A stretch of DNA of 64,000 nt, taken from contig CAMRHE010000353.1 in assembly GCA_947044405.1 (NCBI GenBank), forward strand, positions 1-64,000, written 5' to 3'. Made by a program: the position numbers and the translations under genes. The notes beneath the pieces are model-generated. The model was not told the origin of the DNA, did not search any database, and worked only from the letters and a program-made list of their open reading frames with translations. Origin of the DNA: Leptodactylus fallax (Eukaryota; Chordata; Amphibia; Anura; Leptodactylidae). Positions 54,897 to 64,000 of the stretch are shown piece after piece; within the stretch, counting starts at the first letter, position 1; each line of letters starts with the position of its first letter.

Positions 54897-56985
54897 TTTT
54901 TTTTTGTGTAATCAAGTTTTATTGAATTTTTTATATTAAACAAAACAATAATTAAACAAAACAAGGAAATGCAGAAATCATGTCATAAGCCAGTGCATAT
55001 GCAAACTATCAAGTCCAAGATAGCCATGTCAAGGGAAAAACAAGTATGAAAACAATCAGATAAAGCTGGGCTGAGTCGGGGGGGGGGGGGGGGAGGTGGG
55101 CGGTAGAAATCACCAGGGCAATAGAGGGGAGTCTCACAAGACCATGACCACCTATAAGACGAGATTGGTAAACTCCAAAGATTCCTGAAACACAACCCGC
55201 GGGCATCGAACTTGGAGGAGTCTGTGGAGTCCTCCGCGACCAAAACCTCCATCCTCCTGATGAGAAGGAACTCCATCAGTGAGGGGGTTGTAGTGCTTCG
55301 CCAGTCCCAAAGGAATAACCGTCCTGGCGGCCGTGAGAAAATGGTGCAGGAGGAGATCTCCCTTAACCTTGGATATCTTACCCAGGATAAGGGAGAGGAG
55401 AGCCAGTTAGGGAGATGGAGCCACGGAATAACAGCTAACTGTTGTGTATAGCGAGAACACGGAGGACCAAAAGGTCTGAATCTCCCTGCACTCCCAGCAA
55501 ATGTGGAAGAGAGAGCCCACAGCGGAACCACAGCGCCAACAATCGTCAGAGACCGTAGGATAAAACTTGTGAAGGAGGTCTAGGCACCAGTACCAGCTGG
55601 TCAGGATTTTAATTTTTTTTTTCCTGGGCACTACAGGACAGCGGCAATTTGTGAGCAAACTGGAAAGAACGAGCCCAATCAGCAGGAGAGGGATGCAAGC
55701 TGAGGTGCGTATCCCAAAGTTTAGTGGGGGGGGGGGGGTAGGAGTCCCGAGGTGGCAGCCGTTAGGAGGATGTCGTAGAGGAGTGAGAGGGTACGCGTCG
55801 AGGACTCGGTCTGGAGGAGGATACTGTCCAAGGTGGTGGGAGTAGTAGAGAGTAGGGGCAGTAAGGAGAACTTGCGAAGAAAGGCAATTAAATGGTTGTA
55901 CTCCAGCCAGGAAAGAGGAGTGCCAGGAGCGGACGCTCGCAGCTGGCTGAGGGAGGGGAATGATGTCAACCCAGCAACCTTACATAGCCTAACGTCATCA
56001 CTAGCAGACCAACAAAGGAATAGACGGGCAGAGAGGCCAAGCGGGAACATTGAGTTCCGAAAAAGAGGGTTTAAGGGTCCAGGGACCCTAGCCAGCGAAT
56101 CAGTCCAGCACACGCAGTCCCAGACAGACAGGAAATGCGAGGAGAAAATAGAGAGTAGTGCCAAAGTCGGACGATAATGGGAGGGGATCCACGGCAAGGA
56201 AGGGAGATGGACAGAGAGGAGGTCCGCTTCTATGGACAGAGCCTGTATCTCCAGTCAAAGAGGCCTAACAGGACAGCAGATCTGTAAAACAGGTAGAGGT
56301 CTGGAACACCCGCCCCTCCGTTGTTCTTGCGCAGGGTGAGGGTCCTAAATGTCAGTCTGCTGCGAGAGAGGCCCCAAACAAAACGCCGAAATAGCGTCTC
56401 AAGGGTTGAAAAGTAGTGCCTTGAGACTGGGATTGGCAGTGTCTGAAAGAGATATAAAAACCGGGGAACTACATCCATTTTTAATGCATTGATGCGCCCA
56501 AACCTGGACAACCCAAGGGCACCATAGGACCTGAGATCAGTCGTGGTTTTCTCCAGCAGAAGGGTGTAGATTAGGAAGAACCAGTCAGAGGGGCTCTGTA
56601 TACCTAGATATTTAATGGAGCGAGGCTGCCATTTAAAGGGAAACTGGGCAGCAAGATGCACCACCTCCATCTGTGGCAAAGACACATTAAGGGCCTCGCT
56701 CTTGGGGAGATTAACCTTGAAGTTAGACATGTTACCGAAGCATCGGAATTCATCAAGAATGGATGGAAAGGAGATACAGGGTTGGGTAACATAAAGGAGA
56801 AGGTCGTCTGCGTACAGCGCCGTCCTAACCTGGAAGCGACCTATCTGGAGACCCCATACGCCAGAGCACTCTGGCAAAGCTACTGCAAGATGTTCCATCA
56901 CTAGTGCGTAAAGGAGGGGTGATAGAGGGCAACCTTGTCAGCTACCAGGAAGGGTTCCGATAGGAGGCCATTGGAGCGTACCCTA
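54897..56985 (-). mobile_element. 5'-truncated L1-type LINE
   Basis: Minus-strand L1 3' part. The 3' end shows the complement of CAATAAAACTTGATTACAC followed by a poly-T tract (poly-A of the element) at 54897-54905. The 5' truncation at about 56985 lies just before the RT motif. The 3' region has an 18-base G-run (55078-55095) and a nine-base G-run near 55724. Confidence 0.85.
55407..56985 (-). pseudogene. L1 ORF2 C-terminal half (RT palm to zinc knuckle)
   Basis: The RT palm motif is read as GRFQVRTALYADDLLLYV (56840-56790), preceded by MEHLAVALPE. The frame stays open over 56230-56901 through the thumb (SIKYLGIQ, RFGRINALKMDVVPRFLYLF). It shifts near 56230 into the frame open to 55721 and again near 55650, where the zinc-knuckle block CWRCGSAVGSLFHICWEC appears (about 55555-55500). 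Sequence upstream of the palm (endonuclease, fingers) is missing by 5' truncation. Three frames are needed, so it is inactive. Confidence 0.88.
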
Positions 56986-57139
56986 GGTGTGGTGTCACCG
57001 TAAAGTAATAAGAAAGCACGGCCGACTCCTACTTATTCCAGTGAACTCTTGTTTTTAGGAGGTTTGGTGCATATAACTTTTTGTTTGATTTTCACTTTTA
57101 GCAACTAATATACATTTATTTTTATAAAACATACACTTT

Positions 57140-58592
57140 AACCCCTTAAGGACACAGCCCAAATGTGCATTAAGGACCAGGCCTCATTTTTCAAGACTGA
57201 CATGTGTCACTTTATATGGCAATAACTTTGAGATGGTTTAACTTACACAAGTGATTTTGAGAATGTTTTTTTCGTGACACATTGTACTTCATCTTAGTAG
57301 AAATCACTAATCAATATTTTTGTATTTATTTATAAAAAAAAAAATAGGAAATTTTGAAAGAACAAACGCAATTTTCAAAATGTGAAATGCTCTGCTTTTC
57401 AAACAGATAGTCATATCACACAAATACATTAATACATATTATCTACCATATCTCTGCTTTATATCAGCATAATCTTTTAATTGTCATTTAATTTATTTTG
57501 GACCTTACAAGATTTTCAAGTGTAACAGCGATTTTCCAGATTTACAAGAAAATATCCCAAACTAATTTTTAGGGACCACTTCAGTTCTGAAGGGGATTAT
57601 AAAGGCCTATATATTAGAAACCCCCATGAATCACCCCATTTTCAAAACTGCACCCCTCAAATAATTCAAAACAGCATTTGGGAAGTTTGTTAACCCTTTA
57701 AGCATTTCACGGAAATTAAAACAATACGGAGGTGAAATTTAGACATTTCATTTATTTTCTATAATACATTCATTTAGCCCTGAAATTAACACATTCACAA
57801 AGGGTTAAAGGAGAAAATGCATCTCACAGTTTGTTATACAGTTTCTCCCGAGCACAGAAATACCCCACATGTGGTGTACACTGATGTTTGTGCACACGGC
57901 AGCGCACAGAAGGGAAGGAGCGACACTGGGTGTTTGAAAAGCAGATTTTGATGGAATAGTTTTTGGGTGCCATGTCTCATTTGCAGAGCCCCTAGAGTAC
58001 CAATACAAAGGAAACCCCCAAAATGTGACCCCATTTTGGAAACTACACCCCTGACAGAATTCATCAAGGGGTATGGTGAGCATTTTGACCCTACAGCCTT
58101 TTCACAGATTTTATTGACATTGGGATGTGTAAATGAAAAATTACAAAAATGTCACTTTATCCCCAAAGTGTTAAAGGAGAAAAAGCACTCCATAGCTTTT
58201 TAAACAATTGCTCCTGAATACGGCAATACCCCATATGTGGTCATAATCTGTTGTATGGGTACATGGTGGGGCTTGGAATGGAAAGAACACTATTTGGCTT
58301 TTGGAGGGCAGATTTTGCTGGGATAGCTTTGGGGTGCCATGTCGCATTTGCAGAGCCCCTAGAGTACCAATACAACGGAAACCCCCAAAAGTGACCCCAT
58401 TTTGGAAACTACACCCCTCACAGAACATATCAAGGGATATAATGAGCAGTTTGAACGTGAAAATGAAAAATTACTTTTTTTCCCAATAAACCGTCAATTT
58501 AGTCCCAAATTTTTCATTTTCACAAGAGGATAAAAGGAGAAAAAGCTTCCCAAAGTTTGTTACACAATTTCTCCTAAACACGGCAATACCCC

Positions 58593-58596
<4 letters not shown>
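57140..58596. repeat. Anuran-type long repeat, left part
   Basis: Starts TTTAACCCCTTAAGGACAC. From about 57845 it contains a direct repeat of about 360-367 bp: CTCC(C/T)GA(G/A)(C/T)AC(A/G)G(A/C)AATACCCCA recurs at about 57845, 58212 and 58572. Within each unit come GCCATGTC(T/G)CATTTGCAGAGCCCCTAGAG and CCCCATTTTGGAAACTACACCCC. Interrupted by the L2 at 58597, it continues at 61914. 56986-57139 to its left is unassigned. Confidence 0.8.
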
Positions 58597-58624
<28 letters not shown>

Positions 58625-61600
58625 GTCCTTTAATAGTCCCACAATGGGGAAATTCAGTGTGTTACAGCAGCAAAGATAAGCAGATACAAATACAAATACA
58701 ACATGTACAGGAATGTTCCAAGGTGAGAGGCATTACATTAATAGCAGACAGACAGATAGGACGTAGCAGAGGGGGGGGGGGGGATTTAACAGGCAGAGAG
58801 ATATTTCAGTTCTCTGTGTGTAATGATCTCCGCTTAGGTCGGTGTTGGTTGTACAGCCTAACCGCGGTGGGGAGGAAAGACTTCCGATAGCGCTCCTTCT
58901 CACACCTAGGGTGGAGCAGTCGGTCACTGACAGTACTGCTCAGCGCGATCACAGTTTCATGCATTGGATGGGACTTCTTCTTCTGCATGGAGCTCACCAC
59001 GGACAGTATCCTTCTGTCACCCACCACCTGCACTGGGTCCAGTGGGCTCCCCAGGACAGAGCTGGCCCTTCTAATCAGCTTGTCAAGTTTATTTCTGTCC
59101 CTGGTTGATATACTGCTCCCCCAGCAGGCCACTCCAAAGAAGATGGCTGATGCCACTACCGAGTTGAAGAAAGTTCTAAGAAGTGCCCCCCGGATTTCAA
59201 AGGCTCTCAGTTTCCTAAGCAGGTAGAGCCTGCTGTGGCCCTTCCTGTACAGGGCCTCCATATGATCTGCCCAGTCCAGCTTATTATTAAGGAGCAAACC
59301 CAGGTACTTATAGGTGTTCACAATCTCGATGCCCGTCCCCAGGATGTCCACTGGATTTGGAGGGCATCTGCCTTTGCGGAAGTCCACCACCATCTCCTTG
59401 GTCTTCCCCGCGTTAATCTTCAGGTGGTTCTGGTGGCACCAGTCCACAAAATCCTGGTTCAGTTCTCTGTACTCCCTGTCATCATCATCTGTGATGAGAC
59501 CCACTATTGCAGAGTCGTCAGAATACTTCTGTAGGTAGCAGCTGGATGAGTTGCACCTAAAATCTGCAGTGTACAGTGTGAAGAGGAAAGGGGCGAGAAC
59601 CGTACCCTGAGGTGCCCCCGTATTACAGATCACGGTACCTGACACACAGTCTCGGGCTCTCACGTATTGAGGTCGATTTGTGAGGTAGTCTAGGATCCAG
59701 TTGGAGAGGTGGTGGTCCACTCCAGCAAGGCCCAGCTTGTCCCTCAATAACCTGGGCTGTATGGTGTTAAAAGCACTGGAGAAGTCAAAGAACATTATTC
59801 TCACTGTGTTCCCTGGTTTCTCCAGGTGAGACAGAGCCCTGTGCAGAAGATGGATGATGGCATCATCTACCCCAATGCCCGGCCGATAAGCAAACTGGAG
59901 GGGGTCCATAGCGGGGCTCACTAGAGGGCGGAGATGTGTGAGAACCAATCTCTCCAAGATCTTCATCAGGTGGGATGTCAGTGCTACAGGTCTGTAGTCG
60001 TTGAGGTCCATAGGGTGGGGTTTCTTTGGAACTGGTACCACACAAGAAGATTTCCATAATTCAGGGACTATTTCCTGCCTCAGGCTCATATTATACATAT
60101 ATGTAATTATACCACACAGCTGGTCCCCGCAAGTCTTAATTAGCCTTGCACTGATGTCATCTGGCCCTGCGGCTTTCCTCGCCTTGATCTTTTTCATCTC
60201 CTTCCTCACCTGGGCCCGTGTGAAGGTCAGACTGTGGCCAGATAAAGACGGATTACTGGATTTACTGGTCTGTTGGGAAGTGGCCGCATGGGGAGAAGTC
60301 ATTGTGGTGGGGGGAGCTGAAGGACATGCTGGGGTGGGAGGAGCTGGTGTGTGATCAAATCTGTTGAAGAATAGGTTTAGTTCATTAAGCCAATTAACAT
60401 CTGCCTCAATCTGGCAGACAGACTGTTTATGACCCGAAATTGACTTAAGCCCCTCCCAGACCCCCCTTATGTCTTTTCTTTCCATTTGCTTTTCCATTTT
60501 TTCTTTATAACTGGCTTTTCCCTGCCTGATTTGATGCCTCAGCTCCTTTTGTACTTCCCTCAACCCCTCCTTATCTCTTGTCCTGAATGCCATCTTTTTC
60601 TCCTTAAGTAGTGTTTTTATATCAGAGTTAATCCATGGTTTGTTATTGGAGAAGCACCTCACCACTTTTGTGGGTACTGTGTTGTCCACACAAAAATTAA
60701 TGTAGTCTGTTATGCAGTGTGTGAGTCCTTCTATATCTTCTCCATAAGAATCCTGCAGCACTTCCCATGCGGTTGTGTCAAAACAATCCCTCAGAGCCTC
60801 ATCACTCTCCTCGGACCATATCCTCACTGTGCGGGTGACAGCTGGTTCTCTACGTACAAGTGGCTTGTACACAGGTCGGAGATGCACTAGGTTGTGATCC
60901 GATCTTCCCAGGGGCGGTAGGGCTGATGAGTTATATGCCTCCCTCACGTTGGCAAAGAACAAGTCCAGTGTTTTGTTGTCTCTTGTGTGGCAGGTTACAT
61001 ACTGTGTGAAACTGGGCAGTGTGGATGATGGAGAGGCATGGTTGAAATCACCCGACAGAAGAAAGAGGGCCTGGGGATGTTTTAACTGTAACTGGCTCAG
61101 CGTGGCTTGTAGGACCTCGCAGGCAGTGTCAGCTTTCGCAGAGGGGGGGACATATGCAGCTATCACGATGACATGTGATAGTTCCCTTGGTAGGTAGAAA
61201 GGTCTCATGCTCACAGCTAATAGTTCAATGTCCTTACAGCAAGTTTGCTCCTTAATCACAATGTGCCTAGGATTACACCATCTATTATTCACAAACATTG
61301 CCAGCCCTCCTCCTTTCCTCTTACTGCTCTCCCTTGTCCTGTCTGCCCGAAGGAGTTTAAAACCATCCAAGGAGACCAGAGGGTCAGGAGTAACTTCAGT
61401 GAGCCAAGTCTCTGTAAGTAGCATCATGCTGCACGCCCGAAACTCCTGATGATGCCTGGTGAGAGCTGTTAGTTCATCCATCTTGTTTGCAAGAGCTCTC
61501 ACATTGCCCATGATGATGGAGGGAACAGCTGGTCGGTAACGCCTCTTTTTAATCCTCTGAAGAGTTCCTGCTCTGCATCCCCTCACCCGCTTTTTCTTTC

Positions 61601-61913
61601 TCCAAATCTCACGGGGGATGTGTGACCAGATGGTATGCCGTCCTGCTGTGTCTCTGAGCTGCAGAATTTCCTCTCTTGTATAGACAAAGGAATTGTCTGC
61701 ATACACAAAAGATCCCATTTTCAAGCAGAACAAAAGACAGATAAAAAACAAAAAAGAAAGTATCACAAGGGTCCAAGTCTTTGTGTGTGTTTCTTCATAG
61801 TGCAAAAGTCCTTAAGTAGAGAGGTACAAAACGAGTCATAGAAAGAAAAATAAGATAGAGAGTCTCAGAGCTGCTGTAGCTGGCAGCCACTCCAGCGGCG
61901 CCATCTTGGAAAC
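58597..61913 (-). mobile_element. Full-length L2-type LINE, 3.3 kb
   Basis: The 3' end is an (AAT)n tail (58597-58622) followed by CCCACAATGGGGAAATTCAG, the conserved L2 3' end. The 5' end on the minus strand begins near 61913 with CCAAGATGGCGCCGCTGG, about 100 bp before the ORF. The anuran repeat reads ...ATACCCCATAT before and TGGTTGCAAACTGCTGTATGGG after, matching the uninterrupted unit near 58230, so the ends are well defined. No clear target duplication. Confidence 0.92.
58806..61805 (-). CDS. L2-type LINE polyprotein, intact (EN-RT)
   Basis: A single 999-codon ORF. Residues 11-27 are strongly hydrophobic (WTLVILSFLFFICLLFC), unusual for a LINE protein. The AP-type endonuclease (about 97-310) keeps its key residues: N101 (MGNVRALANK), E132 (LTETWL), D253/N255 (SGDFNH) and D303/H304 (RSDHNLV). 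A linker with a basic coiled stretch follows (400-450), then reverse transcriptase (about 530-835) with DYRPVALTS, D674 (FDFSSAFN), APQGTVLAPFLF and YSDD (761-764). The C-terminal region ends KSFLPTAVRLYNQHRP. No stop or frameshift is seen, so it could be functional. The truncated copy at 16429 is closely related. Confidence 0.92.
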   Translation of the reverse strand: MHYEETHTKTWTLVILSFLFFICLLFCLKMGSFVYADNSFVYTREEILQLRDTAGRHTIWSHIPREIWRKKKRVRGCRAGTLQRIKKRRYRPAVPSIIMGNVRALANKMDELTALTRHHQEFRACSMMLLTETWLTEVTPDPLVSLDGFKLLRADRTRESSKRKGGGLAMFVNNRWCNPRHIVIKEQTCCKDIELLAVSMRPFYLPRELSHVIVIAAYVPPSAKADTACEVLQATLSQLQLKHPQALFLLSGDFNHASPSSTLPSFTQYVTCHTRDNKTLDLFFANVREAYNSSALPPLGRSDHNLVHLRPVYKPLVRREPAVTRTVRIWSEESDEALRDCFDTTAWEVLQDSYGEDIEGLTHCITDYINFCVDNTVPTKVVRCFSNNKPWINSDIKTLLKEKKMAFRTRDKEGLREVQKELRHQIRQGKASYKEKMEKQMERKDIRGVWEGLKSISGHKQSVCQIEADVNWLNELNLFFNRFDHTPAPPTPACPSAPPTTMTSPHAATSQQTSKSSNPSLSGHSLTFTRAQVRKEMKKIKARKAAGPDDISARLIKTCGDQLCGIITYMYNMSLRQEIVPELWKSSCVVPVPKKPHPMDLNDYRPVALTSHLMKILERLVLTHLRPLVSPAMDPLQFAYRPGIGVDDAIIHLLHRALSHLEKPGNTVRIMFFDFSSAFNTIQPRLLRDKLGLAGVDHHLSNWILDYLTNRPQYVRARDCVSGTVICNTGAPQGTVLAPFLFTLYTADFRCNSSSCYLQKYSDDSAIVGLITDDDDREYRELNQDFVDWCHQNHLKINAGKTKEMVVDFRKGRCPPNPVDILGTGIEIVNTYKYLGLLLNNKLDWADHMEALYRKGHSRLYLLRKLRAFEIRGALLRTFFNSVVASAIFFGVACWGSSISTRDRNKLDKLIRRASSVLGSPLDPVQVVGDRRILSVVSSMQKKKSHPMHETVIALSSTVSDRLLHPRCEKERYRKSFLPTAVRLYNQHRPKRRSLHTEN

Positions 61914-62285
61914 TGGTTGCAAACTGCTGTATGGGTAAATGGTGGGGCTCAGAATGGAAAGAGCGCTATTTGGCTTTCGGAGGACAGATTTTGCTGCAAT
62001 AGTTTTCAGGTGCCATTTGCAGAGCCCCTAAAATACCAGTACAATGGAAACCCCCAAAAAGTAACCCCGTTTTAGAAACTACACCCCTCAAGGAATTTAT
62101 CAAGGGGTATTATCATTTTGAGCCCAAGAGTGCGTTTCAGGGTTCTGCAATAGTGTAATGGTATCCAAAACCAAACCATCTAAAAACCAATAATGTACTG
62201 TAATGTAATGTGATGGTGCTCCAAAAACCAAATAGCGCTCCTTCCTTTCTGTGCCCGGCTGTGCCCAAACAGTAGTTTATGTCCT
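61914..62285. repeat. Anuran-type long repeat, right part
   Basis: Continues the unit interrupted at 58596 (TGGTTGCAAACTGCTGTATGGG, TTTGCAGAGCCCCTAAAATACC, AGAAACTACACCCCTCAAGG). It ends near 62285 (GTGCCCAAACAGTAGTTTATG) where an L1 fragment begins. Confidence 0.75.
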
Positions 62286-62880
62286 AGGTTAGGGCTCTCT
62301 CCCCTCCTTTGACCAGCTATGTGCTTCCTGTCCGGGCCTCACCATGTCCTGGTTGGAACATCACCAGCTGCTTTGCTTCATCCGTAAGTTCTCTCTGATG
62401 CCGCTTTCCTCCTCTGATCCCACCGCACTGGAAAAGGCTTTGCTTCAATCTGGCACTCCTAGGCGTGGTCTCCTTCCTTTATAATGTCCTCCTGAGTGAC
62501 GCCACAACGGGAGTTACCCCATATACTGTGAACTGGGCTAGGGATCTGTGGACTTCAATTTCCCCCACTGACTGGTCTAGAATTTTTTCTGTTCGCTCAT
62601 AAGTTGCCTTTGCCATGCAACGCGCAGGAGAAAGATTTTATAATCCTGACCCGGTGGTATCGCTGTCCAGACCTACTACATAAGATGTACCCTTGTGTGT
62701 CTGATCGGTGTTGGCGCTGTAGTGCAGAAAAGGGCTCTCTCCTTGTGATGAACAGACCTTCAGTTATATATCTTTCTGGAAATGTATTTTCACTTGTTCA
62801 TATCACTCCTACCTACTTTCAGGAATACCATGGGGGAGGGAGGGGCGAGCTACCCCCCAAGCTCAACCCCAGACATGCAT
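62286..62880 (+). pseudogene. L1 ORF2 C-terminal fragment
   Basis: Plus-strand decayed coding. The later part is open over 62604-62891 and reads KDFIILTRWYRCPDLLHKMY followed by CWRCSAEKGSLL (about 62711), the first half of the L1 C-terminal zinc-knuckle motif (compare CWRCGSAVGSLFHICWEC in the L1 near 55520). After GSLL it is no longer similar. It is 5' truncated at 62286. Confidence 0.7.
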
Positions 62881-62892
62881 CTTCTAGGTAGG

Positions 62893-63334
62893 TAGTGCCT
62901 GGGAGGGGGGGGGGAGGAGGTGTGGCTGGACACTCCTTTATACTACAAGAGAGGCAAAGTCCTTTGTTTTGTAGGAGCCTGGCTAGCATAAAGGAAAGAC
63001 ATGTTTCTGTAACTCACTGAAGAAAGTGCCCTAGGCCCAAGAAACTGCTGTGGCCTAGAGAAACGGACTACAAGCCTGTGCCGGTATATTTTTCTTTTAT
63101 TTGCCTTTTTATTTTGTGTGCTGTATTTTACTTTATCCGTAATCTGTTTGTTTAGTCATTGATATATATTACTGTATATGTTAATGCTTAGTACCAACCC
63201 ACTTCAGTTAATAAATATATAAAATTAAAAAACTTGTCTTTGTATTATCCTATCAGCCCAGAACACTCACTGGAGGTAATTGAAGTGATCTCAGGTGTGC
63301 TGAATGCGGGTTCGGCAGCACAAGATCCTTTACA
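62893..63334 (+). repeat. 5' LTR of an LTR retrotransposon at the window edge
   Basis: The left boundary is approximate (TGCCTGGGAGG). TATA-like TTTATACTAC at about 62937. Polyadenylation signal AATAAATA at about 63209. The right boundary CCTTTACA at 63334 is followed by a primer-site-like TGGTGGCAGCGTTGTGGG from 63336. An 11-base G-run lies at 62907-62917. The second LTR would lie beyond the window. Confidence 0.65.
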
Positions 63335-63335
63335 G

Positions 63336-63353
63336 TGGTGGCAGCGTTGTGGG
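63336..63353 (+). promoter_or_regulatory. Candidate primer-binding site
   Basis: TGGTGGCAGCGTTGTGGG starts one base after the LTR end, as expected for a tRNA primer site. I cannot assign the tRNA from memory. Confidence 0.45.
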
Positions 63354-63798
63354 ATATAGGATAAACAGCGTGTGGGTGTGTGGTATCACTCAGATGCTGG
63401 GGACTTGCGGCAAGTCCTACTAAGCGAGCTCGGTACTAGAAAGCTTAAAAGATACGGTGAAAGTTGATACGGTGCTGTCCACTTCCCTTTCTCTTTGTTT
63501 TCTATTCTGTCTTTTATTTGGCAACGGCTTCCAGTGGATGGCTAGTAGGCTCAGAAGCAGAACCAGGGGTCTGCAGTAACTGGCTTGTAGTGAACTCCAG
63601 GAGAGGGCTGATATGCAAGGTACCACAGGAGGAGGAGGAGCAAAGTCCTGAGGTGTTGGGACAAGAACTTATTGAAAGGCCAGAAGGTACAGCAATTAGA
63701 CCGGTCCCAGAGATCACTACACCTGGGACCAGGAGCCCTAGCCCTGGGGGGAAAATGCACTTTTATTTGCAACTGGCCTTACCAGAGCTAGGCCCCAA

Positions 63799-64000
63799 TG
63801 ACTAAAGCTCGCCTACAGTTGATCCTCCAATTTCAGAAGGCCGAGAGGGAGGACCAGGAACATGAACAGTGGGCCGAGAGGGGAGCATCAGCTTGAGCTA
63901 AAAAGGCTAGAAATGTCCCAGCAGGCACAGTCTGCCCCTGCGCAAACTCCAACAGCCCAAGCACCAAGGCCCCAATGCGAGGACTTTACATTCTTAGAAC
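63799..64000 (+). pseudogene. Gag N-terminus of an LTR element (partial)
   Basis: Starts at 63799 (MTKARLQLILQFQKAERED), a charged helix rich in Glu, Gln, Arg and Lys. It is followed after a one-base frame change near 63890 by a Glu/Leu-rich stretch and a Gln/Ala/Pro linker. This resembles the N-terminus of Gypsy-type Gag proteins that contain a SCAN-like domain. The window ends before any capsid or zinc-knuckle sequence. An upstream leader frame (63464-63805) has no recognised domain. Confidence 0.55.

Noticed and set aside
61635..61841. Plus-strand frames opposite the L2 ORF
   Set aside because: Antisense to the intact L2 polyprotein; no domain or independent signal.

Overview
This is vertebrate nuclear DNA, most likely from an anuran amphibian. 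It is a stretch of non-coding, almost certainly intronic sequence packed with transposable elements. The only host coding sequence I can support is one 97-nt exon on the minus strand (11799..11895). It has consensus splice sites on both sides and encodes a segment I recognise as vertebrate kidney-type glutaminase (GLS). I found no exon for the downstream part of that protein below 11799 and no first exon above 11895, so most of the window probably lies in the large introns flanking this exon. The frog assignment is inference. It rests on TTAA-flanked MITEs of the kind described as T2 in Xenopus, on long AT-rich repeats that begin near TTAACCCCTTAAGGAC, and on many Tc1 lineages together with L1, L2, CR1, Penelope-like and chromodomain Gypsy elements.

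Layout, left to right. 0-9.3 kb holds an L1 5' half, a repeat (family X) split by a solo-LTR-like insertion that itself carries a foldback MITE, and then a second L1 on the minus strand. That second L1 is interrupted by a palindromic MITE and by a Penelope-like element (PLE) with a perfect 14-bp target duplication. 9.3-11.6 kb is an anuran-type repeat, followed by the GLS exon. 13.8-18.7 kb is a PLE remnant hosting a MITE and a Tc1; the Tc1 hosts a truncated L2, and the L2 hosts a nearly perfect 265-bp palindrome. 19.3-23.3 kb is anuran repeat split by an inverted-arm PLE-like element, which in turn carries an almost intact Tc1. 23.3-29 kb holds a CR1/L2-type LINE and more anuran repeat.

29-43 kb begins with a foldback MITE, a PLE fragment and an L1 fragment, then an old, broken endogenous retrovirus (gag, pol and env remnants and a 3' LTR). 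The provirus is split by a Tc1, a TTAA MITE and a chromodomain Gypsy element whose 5-bp target duplication is still readable. 43-57 kb holds L1 fragments, MITEs, the inverted second copy of family X (itself split by a Tc1, an L1 and an LTR), another Tc1 and a 5'-truncated L1. 57-62.3 kb is anuran repeat with a full-length L2 carrying an intact 999-codon ORF. The window ends in the 5' LTR and first gag codons of another LTR element.

These parts do not work together as a pathway. Their relations are those of nested insertions, which give a relative chronology. Reading frames for transposition proteins are intact or nearly so in the L2 ORF (58806..61805), one Tc1 transposase (20225..21241) and one L1 ORF1 (48654..49616); the rest are decayed. 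I see no prokaryotic-type gene cluster, CRISPR array, tRNA or rRNA.
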